11,780 bases of DNA from Deltaproteobacteria bacterium (GTDB lineage Bacteria > Desulfobacterota > Desulfobacteria > C00003060). Within the stretch, counting starts at the first letter, position 1; each line of letters starts with the position of its first letter. The notes below the pieces were generated by a model that worked only from the letters and a program-made list of their open reading frames with translations, had not been told where the DNA came from and did no database searches. The stretch covers positions 1 through 11,780 of the forward strand of contig DAOUWN010000032.1 in the NCBI GenBank assembly GCA_030667105.1. The letters are read 5' to 3'. Below, in pieces: positions 1-5,641 of the stretch. The translations under genes and the position numbers were made by a program.

Positions 1-1083
1 CTGGCAAATCTTGGCATCGCGCATATGACGTTCCATTGGGAACTCCTTGCAGTAGCCGTATCCTCCAAGTATCTGAACCCCTTCTACGGCAGCCCGCATG
101 GCAATGTCTGAGGCATACATCTTGGCCATGGCAGACTCCTTTTCAAAGGGCTTCCCTTGGTCCTGCAACCAGGCGGCCCTTAGAAGCAGTAGCTCCGCCG
201 CATCCAGTTCTGTAGCCATGTCTGCGAGTTTCCACTGAATTGCCTGAAAGCTGCTGATCGGTTTTCCGAACTGTTCGCGCACCTTTGAATATTCAAGAGC
301 CTCTTCCAGGACTGCCCGGCCGATCCCCACTGCTTGCGCCCCGATTCCGAGACGGCCTGCATCAAGAGTCGTCAGCATCTGCCTCAGGCCCGCCCCAGCT
401 TCTCCGATGATATTCTCTCTGGGGATACGGGCGTCACTAAAGACCATTTCTGCAGTGCCGGAGGCTTTGATTCCCATTTTGTCTTCCACGCGGCCCACTG
501 AAAAACCAGGGGTATTTTTCAAGTCAACAACAAAAGAACTGATCCCCTTGTATCCTTTTTCCTTGTCTGTCATTGCCGCCAGGACGCAGTAATCCGCTAC
601 ATTGCCGCTGGTGATGAATTTCTTTTCTCCATTGATGACCCAGGTGTCTCCGTCAAGCTCCGCAGTGGTTCGCAAGGAAGCCGGGTCTGAGCCGGCCCCC
701 GCTTCGGTCAAGGCGTAGCAACCAATCGCCTTGCCACTTGCTACTGGCGTGAGATAATTGCGCTTCTGCTCGTCGCTGCCGAAGGCGTTGATGGGAAAAC
801 AGTACAGGGAATTATTCACCGACATGATCACGCCGGTAGATGCACAAGCCTTAGATATTTCAATAACAGCCAACATGTAAGAGACATAGTCCATCGCGGC
901 CCCGCCGTACTCATCTGGAATGGCAATTCCCATGAGGCCCAATTCTCCCATCTTCTGGCATAATTCAACCGGATGTTCTTTTTTTTCATCAAGTCGGGCG
1001 GCCACAGGTTTGATCTCGTTTTCTGCAAAACGCCGGCACATGTCCCTGATCATCTTCTGCTCTTCGGTCAGATCAAAATTCAT
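1..1083 (-). CDS. Acyl-CoA dehydrogenase, C-terminus beyond the left edge
   Basis: FAD enzyme that oxidises an acyl-CoA to the trans-2-enoyl-CoA and passes electrons to electron transfer flavoprotein. The open frame runs from ATG at 1083 to the edge and gives 361 residues; the family is about 380 long, so roughly 20 are missing. It begins MNFDLTEEQKMIRDMCRRFA, a standard N-terminal helix. The FAD/substrate motif YALTEAGAGSD is at residues 123-133, WVINGEKKFITSGN follows at about 148-161, KMGIKASGTAEMVF starts at 202, and VQILGGYGY with RHMRDAKICQ ends the visible part at 336-361. The catalytic base, normally a Glu in the YEGT motif just after this point, would be the next few residues outside the window. 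A GAGGGGG ribosome site precedes the ATG. It is the third gene of the thiolase operon, 13 bases after the hydratase. Chain-length specificity cannot be read; short-chain (butyryl-CoA type) is a guess from the neighbours. Confidence 0.95.
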   Translation of the reverse strand, partial: MNFDLTEEQKMIRDMCRRFAENEIKPVAARLDEKKEHPVELCQKMGELGLMGIAIPDEYGGAAMDYVSYMLAVIEISKACASTGVIMSVNNSLYCFPINAFGSDEQKRNYLTPVASGKAIGCYALTEAGAGSDPASLRTTAELDGDTWVINGEKKFITSGNVADYCVLAAMTDKEKGYKGISSFVVDLKNTPGFSVGRVEDKMGIKASGTAEMVFSDARIPRENIIGEAGAGLRQMLTTLDAGRLGIGAQAVGIGRAVLEEALEYSKVREQFGKPISSFQAIQWKLADMATELDAAELLLLRAAWLQDQGKPFEKESAMAKMYASDIAMRAAVEGVQILGGYGYCKEFPMERHMRDAKICQ

Positions 1084-1096
1084 ATAACCCCCTCTG

Positions 1097-1882
1097 TCAC
1101 ACTAGCTTTCCCGTAAACTCGGGCGGTCGTTTTTCTAGAAAAGCAGTGGTTCCCTTCTTTTGGTCTGGGCTGGCAAAACAGATGGAAAACGCGTCTGCTT
1201 CCAGTGCACACCCGTTTTTCAGGTCCACGTCAAATCCGTTGTCAATGACATGCTTAACGGCCCCGAGGGACACAAGACCTTTTTCTGCTATCGTCTTTGC
1301 TATCTTAAGCGTTTCTTCCATCAGAGTTTCTGCTGGAAACACCCTTGTAACCAGGCCCATGGCAAAGGCTTCCTGGGCAGTGATGATGCGCCCTGTCATG
1401 CAGAGTTCTTTGGCCCGTCCTTTTCCTACCAGGCGGGCAAGCCGTTGAGTTCCGCCAAAACCTGGTATGAGTCCAAGATTAATTTCCGGCTGTCCTAGCT
1501 TTGCTTTTTCTGAAGCATAGATAAAGTCACAGGCCATGGCGATTTCACAACCGCCTCCCAAGGCAAAGCCATTAACGCAAGCAATGACCGGAATATCCAT
1601 GGCCTCCAGGGCGAACAGGGCCCATTGTCCGGCCAGCGCAAACTGCTTCGCGCCAAGCGGGTCAAGGCCTTGCAACACTTGAATGTCAGCCCCGGCCACA
1701 AAGGCCCTCCCGGCCCCTGTCAATATGAGGACCTTGACTTCATCCATCCTCTGAACCTCGGAAATGGCCTTATGAAACTCTCCGATCACCTCCGGACTAA
1801 GGGCATTGAGCGTCTTGGGCTGATCAAATGTAAGGGTTGCAACAGCTTCGGATACCTCAAGTTTAATCGTCTCATAAGACAT
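1097..1882 (-). CDS. Enoyl-CoA hydratase (crotonase family)
   Basis: Adds water across the double bond of 2-enoyl-CoA to give 3-hydroxyacyl-CoA, or the reverse. The 261-residue length is typical of a single-domain crotonase. The oxyanion-hole segment AGADI is at 63-67 and the second oxyanion glycine lies in GGGCE at 109-113. Both catalytic glutamates are present: E113 in GGGCEIA and E133 in GQPEINLGLIPGFGGTQRL, matching Glu144 and Glu164 of the rat mitochondrial enzyme. With both acids kept, a hydratase is more likely than another crotonase-fold activity. The ATG at 1882 follows an AAGGGGG ribosome site, and the gene starts 10 bases after the thiolase stop, so the two are surely cotranscribed. 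With thiolase before it and acyl-CoA dehydrogenase after it, crotonyl-CoA or other short enoyl-CoAs are the likely substrates. Confidence 0.95.
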   Translation of the reverse strand: MSYETIKLEVSEAVATLTFDQPKTLNALSPEVIGEFHKAISEVQRMDEVKVLILTGAGRAFVAGADIQVLQGLDPLGAKQFALAGQWALFALEAMDIPVIACVNGFALGGGCEIAMACDFIYASEKAKLGQPEINLGLIPGFGGTQRLARLVGKGRAKELCMTGRIITAQEAFAMGLVTRVFPAETLMEETLKIAKTIAEKGLVSLGAVKHVIDNGFDVDLKNGCALEADAFSICFASPDQKKGTTAFLEKRPPEFTGKLV

Positions 1883-1892
1883 AACAGCCCCC

Positions 1893-3071
1893 TTAATCCC
1901 TTTCTAACAGCAAACAGACGGCCTCGCCGCCGCCCAGGCATAGTGATGCCACTCCGCGTTTTGCATCGTTATCCTTCATCAAATACAGCAGGGTCACAAG
2001 AACCCTTGCGCCGCTGGCGCCAATAGGATGACCGAGCGCCACTGCCCCGCCCCGCATGTTCACCTTGGCGGGATCGAGACCCAGAGTCTTTCCAATGCCC
2101 ACGCTTGAAGCAGAAAAGGCCTCGTTGATCTCAAAGGTGTCAATATCGCCAGTGGCAAGGCCTGCCTTTTTCAGGAGCTTGGGGATGCCGTAGATGGGCG
2201 CTATGAGAACGTATTTTGGGTCAATGGCCACGGAACATTGTGCGCCCACACGGGCCAGGGGTTTCAAGTTCATGGCTTCAGCTTTTTCTCTGGTCATCAG
2301 AACTACGGCCGCAGCTCCATCGCTGATCTTGGAGGCATTTCCCGCCGTCACCGTGCCGTCCTTCTTAAAGGCCGGCGCAAGTTTGGCCAGGGCCTCCATG
2401 GAGGTTGGACGGACCACTTCGTCCTTTGCAAAGGAGATAGGATCGCCTTTTCTTTGCGGTATCTCTACAGGAAATATCTCCTGGTCAAACGCCCTTTCAC
2501 TCTGTGCCTTTAAGGCCTTGTTGTAAGAATTCAGCGCAAATTCATCCTGATCCTCTCGGGTAACCTCATACTTTTCCGCACAAATCTCAGCACTCATACC
2601 CATGTGAAAGTCATTGACGTGGCACCACAGGCCGTCGTGCACCATACCATCAATCAGTTTGCCGTCTCCCATGCGATACCCTGTTCGAGCCTTTTTCAAG
2701 AAATAGGGCGCAAGATTCATGTTTTCCATGCCGCCGGCCACGATCACGTCTGCATCGTTTGTCATGATAGCCTGGGCGCCCAGCATGACGGACTTTAAAC
2801 CCGAACCACAAACCTTGTTTACTGTAAAGGCTTCCACATCATACGCAAGACCTGCCTTGATCAAGGCCTGTCTGGCCGGATTCTGTCCCAGACCGCACGG
2901 GAGGACACTGCCCATGATCACTTCATCAACATCTTCTGAAGAGATCCCTGCGCGTTTTATGGCTTCTCTAATGGCATACGCTCCCAGGTCAGTGGCCGAG
3001 ATATTCGACAGGGTCCCTTGAAATGCTCCTACAGCTGTTCTCGCTGCACTCACAATGACAACTTCTTTCAT
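1893..3071 (-). CDS. Acetyl-CoA acetyltransferase (thiolase)
   Basis: Thiolase II type enzyme: condenses two acetyl-CoA to acetoacetyl-CoA or cleaves 3-ketoacyl-CoA. At 392 residues it is full length. All active-site residues are present and fall close to the classical Zoogloea numbering: nucleophile C88 in VNKVCGSGLK, N316 in NEAF, H348 in GHPIGASGAR, and C378 in CLGGGEA. The region at about 281-300 (IDPKYVLIAPIYGIPKLL) differs from the usual VDPxxMGxGPVPA pattern, so this is a somewhat divergent subgroup and the chain-length preference is open. The start at 3071 is fixed by an AGGAGG site about 5 bases upstream. It is the first gene of a three-gene leftward operon, and a promoter-like sequence lies in the 104-base gap before it. 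Whether the operon works in fatty/butyric acid oxidation or in synthesis is not decided by the sequence. Confidence 0.95.
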   Translation of the reverse strand: MKEVVIVSAARTAVGAFQGTLSNISATDLGAYAIREAIKRAGISSEDVDEVIMGSVLPCGLGQNPARQALIKAGLAYDVEAFTVNKVCGSGLKSVMLGAQAIMTNDADVIVAGGMENMNLAPYFLKKARTGYRMGDGKLIDGMVHDGLWCHVNDFHMGMSAEICAEKYEVTREDQDEFALNSYNKALKAQSERAFDQEIFPVEIPQRKGDPISFAKDEVVRPTSMEALAKLAPAFKKDGTVTAGNASKISDGAAAVVLMTREKAEAMNLKPLARVGAQCSVAIDPKYVLIAPIYGIPKLLKKAGLATGDIDTFEINEAFSASSVGIGKTLGLDPAKVNMRGGAVALGHPIGASGARVLVTLLYLMKDNDAKRGVASLCLGGGEAVCLLLERD

Positions 3072-3112
3072 AAGTCCTCCTTCTATCTATCGCGTGGTCG
3101 CTCAGAAATCTT

Positions 3113-3142
3113 ACCATAATAAGCCCGGCAGGCCACTGTCAA
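3113..3142 (-). promoter_or_regulatory. Candidate sigma70-type promoter of the thiolase operon
   Basis: Read on the minus strand, a perfect -35 TTGACA (3142-3137) is followed by TATTAT with a 15-base spacer or TATGGT (3118-3113) with an 18-base spacer. Neither spacing is the ideal 17, so which -10 is used is uncertain. It lies about 40-70 bases before the thiolase ATG, in the only intergenic space ahead of the operon. Pattern match only. Confidence 0.5.
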
Positions 3143-3150
3143 ACGGTTAT

Positions 3151-3169
3151 GAAATCTCCTGGCGATTTC
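3151..3169. promoter_or_regulatory. Inverted repeat GAAATC-N7-GATTTC, candidate operator
   Basis: A perfect 6-base inverted repeat with a 7-base spacer lies just upstream of the -35 of the thiolase promoter, where an activator would sit. A third GAAATC copy occurs at 3105-3110, between the -10 and the start codon. The adjacent WYL regulator gene is an obvious candidate to bind here, but this is inferred from proximity alone and six-base arms can arise by chance. Confidence 0.3.
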
Positions 3170-3175
3170 GCAAAA

Positions 3176-3823
3176 TCAAGTTGTATGAGAATTTTCCGGT
3201 CTATATAGCGGTGTGAATACGATTCTGTCCATGGTGGCAACCCGATATCGTGAGCGCCTCTTTCTTTCGACACAGTAAGCATCCAAGAACAGCTTGGACC
3301 GGCTCAAACAGAGATTAAAGGGATCTAGTGCGACTCGCCTTTCTCGGGCGCTGTGCCGAAAACGGACTATGATGCGTCTTTTCTCTTCCACTGCACGAAT
3401 GATGTCTTCGAGAATATCCGGCCTGCAACCAAAACCGTCTTTGATAATCACATCCTGGATTAGAGGCCTCAAAAGCTGTTTTTGAGATTCCGGCATGTGG
3501 TCGACAATGGCATAAAGGCCATTAAGGACGCGTCTCACGACGGAGAAATCCTGGGTGGCAAACAGATGGCGGGCAGCCAAAACAAGTGACAAGATCTCGC
3601 TCAGCGGGAACTCGCTTATGGTGATCAGGGGGTCGCTAAGGATGGCAAACTGCCCCTTTGCCCTGGAAAACCGGAATCCCATCCGGGCCAGTTCATTTCT
3701 GTCGTAGTAGAATTGCCTAAGAGAGATTCCAAGGTCTTTGGCGATCTGTTCGGGATGCTTGTGCGGCTGGGTCCTGACTTCGACAATCATCCGAAGCAGG
3801 CGTGCAAGACGGTGACTTTGCAT
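3176..3823 (-). CDS. Short WYL-domain transcriptional regulator
   Basis: Probable DNA-binding regulator of the YafY/WYL type. Residues 1-55 form a helix-turn-helix region (EQIAKDLGISLRQFYYDRNEL at about 25-45, with the winged part after it). Residues 138-207 resemble a WYL domain: RRIIVRFRHSARERRVALDP, then SKLFLDAYC at 176-184, then RYRVATMDRI. The hallmark Trp-Tyr-Leu reads Leu-Phe-Leu here. WYL domains are thought to bind nucleotide-like or other small ligands. The protein is 215 residues, against roughly 300 or more for usual HTH-WYL regulators, and stops soon after the WYL fold, so it lacks the usual C-terminal extension. It lies directly upstream of, and in the same direction as, the thiolase operon and diverges from the purN-like gene, so either could be its target. 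No ribosome site precedes the ATG; no in-frame ATG, GTG or TTG was seen in the nearby upstream codons. Confidence 0.75.
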   Translation of the reverse strand: MQSHRLARLLRMIVEVRTQPHKHPEQIAKDLGISLRQFYYDRNELARMGFRFSRAKGQFAILSDPLITISEFPLSEILSLVLAARHLFATQDFSVVRRVLNGLYAIVDHMPESQKQLLRPLIQDVIIKDGFGCRPDILEDIIRAVEEKRRIIVRFRHSARERRVALDPFNLCLSRSKLFLDAYCVERKRRSRYRVATMDRIVFTPLYRPENSHTT

Positions 3824-3829
3824 GAAAAA

Positions 3830-3858
3830 ACAATAGATTTTAATGGGTTCAAAGTCAA
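3830..3858 (-). promoter_or_regulatory. Candidate promoter of the WYL regulator, abutting its start codon
   Basis: On the minus strand TTGACT (3858-3853) is followed after 17 bases by TATTGT (3835-3830), only 6 bases before the ATG at 3823. Transcription would then start at or next to the start codon. An alternative pair, TTGGCC (3864-3859) with TAAAAT (3842-3837), would leave a leader of about 6 bases. Either choice leaves no room for a Shine-Dalgarno, and none is seen. Confidence 0.4.
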
Positions 3859-3898
3859 GGCCAAAAACACGAATTTCATGACCAAGGAACCAACCTTA

Positions 3899-3926
3899 TT
3901 GACAGCACAAAGGCCCTCCTGATAAT
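3899..3926 (+). promoter_or_regulatory. Strong sigma70-like promoter immediately before the purN-like gene
   Basis: TTGACA at 3899-3904, a 16-base spacer, then GATAAT at 3921-3926. Only nine bases separate the -10 from the ATG at 3936, so the expected start of transcription (about 6-8 bases after the -10) leaves a leader of 2-4 bases. There is no ribosome site on this strand in front of the ATG, and an in-frame TGA at 3900-3902 rules out a longer upstream start. This suggests a leaderless or near-leaderless mRNA. Confidence 0.55.
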
Positions 3927-3935
3927 GCTTCACCT

Positions 3936-4730
3936 ATGGTTGATAAAATCCGCATTGGGGCACTGATTTCAGGGAAGGGAAGCAACTTGCAGGCTATTAT
4001 TGACGCCTGCGAGTCTAACCAGATAGACGGAAGACTCGTCTTTGTGGGTTCGGATAACCCTGATGCCCATGGGCTGAATAGAGCGGAAAAACACGGGATT
4101 CCCACATTTGTAACCGATTACAAGGCCATCTTTGAGCAAGTCCGAGACCAGCGGCCGGAAGACCTTGTGCCTGAGGATTTTAATCTGGAAAAGATATTGG
4201 CTTCACAAAGGCTAAAACCGCCTGCTGCAGACAAAGACAAAGTAGCACGATTCTTTTCTACGAGGGCTATCGCAGAGGCAGATTTGCTCAAGAAGATGGC
4301 TGCCTACCCCTTTGACCTGTTGGTCTTGGCCGGATTTATGCGAGTCCTTACCCCCTACTTCATAGATCGGACCAACACAGATCCGTCAAGACCTCGCATT
4401 ATGAACATTCATCCCGCGCTTCTTCCGTCTTTTCCTGGTGTGGACGGCTACGGGGACACATATCGTTATGGGTGTAAAGTGGGAGGATGCACGGTTCATT
4501 TTGTGGACTATGGAGAAGACACAGGACCAATTATTGGGCAGAAAGCCTTTGAAATGGCGCCTGAAGATACCCTTGAGTCCGTCAGGGCTAAGGGCCTGAA
4601 GCTTGAGTGGGAGATCTACCCGGCATGCATTCGGTTGTTTGCAGAAAATCGCCTGAAAGTCGTTTTGAAGACTCATACGCTGGAAAACGGAACGGTATTT
4701 AGAAAAAAAATTGTTGAAATTACAGGATGA
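3936..4730 (+). CDS. purN: Phosphoribosylglycinamide formyltransferase (PurN-like) with central insertion
   Basis: Transfers a formyl group from 10-formyltetrahydrofolate to GAR in purine synthesis. The phosphate-binding loop SGKGSNLQA is at residues 12-20. The catalytic triad of the formyltransferase fold is visible: N157 and H159 in MNIHPALLPSFPG, and D195 in DYGEDTGPII. LLVLAGFMRVLTP at 128-140 is also family-typical. At 264 residues it is clearly longer than the usual PurN of about 200; the extra part is mainly at about 68-125, between IPTFV and the LAGFMR strand, and is rich in charged residues. Because the fold and triad are intact, GAR transformylase is the best call, but a related formyltransferase acting on another amine is possible. 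It diverges from the WYL regulator and is followed 86 bases later by the CBS-ACT gene. The start is the first possible one in frame. Confidence 0.85.
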   Translation: MVDKIRIGALISGKGSNLQAIIDACESNQIDGRLVFVGSDNPDAHGLNRAEKHGIPTFVTDYKAIFEQVRDQRPEDLVPEDFNLEKILASQRLKPPAADKDKVARFFSTRAIAEADLLKKMAAYPFDLLVLAGFMRVLTPYFIDRTNTDPSRPRIMNIHPALLPSFPGVDGYGDTYRYGCKVGGCTVHFVDYGEDTGPIIGQKAFEMAPEDTLESVRAKGLKLEWEIYPACIRLFAENRLKVVLKTHTLENGTVFRKKIVEITG

Positions 4731-4741
4731 TGCTATATATC
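4714..4741 (+). promoter_or_regulatory. Possible promoter before the CBS-ACT gene
   Basis: TTGAAA at 4714-4719, inside the end of the purN-like gene, is followed after 16 bases by TATATC at 4736-4741. A small hairpin (GGGGC-TTG-GCCCC, 4753-4765) would lie near the 5' end of the resulting mRNA; it has no T-run and so does not look like an intrinsic terminator. Readthrough from the purN promoter is equally possible. Confidence 0.3.
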
Positions 4742-4800
4742 TATTAAAGTTGGGGGCTTGGCCCCTGACTGTGTCACCCTTGAACCCGTGAACGGTTACC

Positions 4801-4809
4801 AAAGGAGGT
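4801..4809 (+). promoter_or_regulatory. Near-perfect ribosome binding site of the CBS-ACT gene
   Basis: AAAGGAGGT, almost fully complementary to the 3' end of 16S rRNA, with 7 bases to the ATG at 4817. It fixes the start of this gene and contrasts with the absence of any such site before purN. Confidence 0.85.
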
Positions 4810-4816
4810 ATCCCCT

Positions 4817-5491
4817 ATGTATGTTGGCCGTGTCATGCATACAGACCTTGTCACAGTGCCACCCGATACTTCGCTGGTACAAGCAAAGGATATCATAGCT
4901 GAAAGGCAAATTGCCCACCTTCTTGTTGTAGACAAGAAAGAAAACCTTGTTGGGATCGTTTCTGACAGGGATCTTAAGCAGAGTTGGGCATCGCCGGCAA
5001 CAACGCTCAGCGTTCACGAGTTGAATTATCTGCTGAAGCAGTTAACAGTAGATATGATCATGAGGAAAAAGATCATTACTGTCTCGCCGAACACAACCAT
5101 TGAGCGTGCGGCTCGTATCATGCAAGAAAACAGGATCAGCGCACTACCGGTCATGGAAAAGGAGAATCTCGTTGGCATTATCACAACCACTGACGTCATG
5201 GAGGTCCTGCTTCAAGCCATCGGCATTGACAGGGACAGCTTCCGTTTTACAGTCCTGGTTCAGGATCGCATCGGGATGGTAGCAGAAGTGTCCAGAATCC
5301 TGAAAGAGAAACAGATCAATATCCGGAGTTTGGTCACTTGGCCCGAGAGAAAATACGAGGGAGTTTATCAGTTAGTCATGAGGGTGGCTGCCGCAGACAA
5401 GGAGAACGCGGTTTCTGTTTTAACTGAAGCTGGATTTAAGGTGTTGACAGAATACGTCGAGGATCTCACCCCATACTTGCCAAATGCGTAA
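4817..5491 (+). CDS. CBS-pair plus ACT domain protein (AcuB-like)
   Basis: Putative cytosolic ligand-sensing protein of 224 residues with no catalytic domain. Two CBS motifs form a Bateman module: the first at about 1-58, ending GIVSDRDL (46-53); the second at about 78-133, ending GIITTTDV (120-127). Such pairs commonly bind adenosine nucleotides. An ACT domain follows at about 142-212 (FTVLVQDRIGMVAEVSRIL, then INIRSLVTWPE), a fold that usually binds amino acids or similar small molecules. The same architecture is annotated as AcuB, named from the Bacillus acetoin operon, but nothing here points to acetoin and the family has no firmly known biochemical role. The gene sits between purN and the radical SAM gene, 86 bases after the former and 150 before the latter, so it may be its own unit or part of a loose plus-strand operon. 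Confidence 0.85.
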   Translation: MYVGRVMHTDLVTVPPDTSLVQAKDIIAERQIAHLLVVDKKENLVGIVSDRDLKQSWASPATTLSVHELNYLLKQLTVDMIMRKKIITVSPNTTIERAARIMQENRISALPVMEKENLVGIITTTDVMEVLLQAIGIDRDSFRFTVLVQDRIGMVAEVSRILKEKQINIRSLVTWPERKYEGVYQLVMRVAAADKENAVSVLTEAGFKVLTEYVEDLTPYLPNA

Positions 5492-5522
5492 CCAATTCAC
5501 TCCCAAGGGACGTGGCTTTGAT

Positions 5523-5544
5523 CTGCCCCCATTGAAGGGGGCAG
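5523..5544 (+). other. Stable hairpin in the gap before the radical SAM gene
   Basis: CTGCCCCC, a six-base loop, then GGGGGCAG: a perfect 8-base-pair stem 32 bases after the CBS-ACT stop. No T-run follows, so it is not a canonical intrinsic terminator. It could mark the 3' end of the upstream transcript or be part of the leader of the next gene. The rest of the 150-base gap (5492-5641) shows no promoter I trust and no cobalamin riboswitch signature. Confidence 0.4.
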
Positions 5545-5641
5545 GGCGCTTCGCAACCTCATGAATGCCTACCTGTCGAGCATTGCAGGGCCCATGACTC
5601 TGACCCTAACTCCTCTACCCAATTGAGAAAAGGAAACACTC

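Noticed and set aside
3132..3138. GCCACTG, resembling the B12 box of cobalamin riboswitches
   Set aside because: It lies on the strand facing away from the thiolase operon, in a 104-base gap too small for the full riboswitch, and no other riboswitch elements are present.
4753..4765. GGGGC-TTG-GCCCC hairpin as a terminator of purN
   Set aside because: Only five pairs and no T-run, so it is mentioned only with the promoter candidate.
4386..4802. Minus-strand open frame (138 codons) opposite purN
   Set aside because: It covers the catalytic region of the formyltransferase in antisense and shows no independent features.
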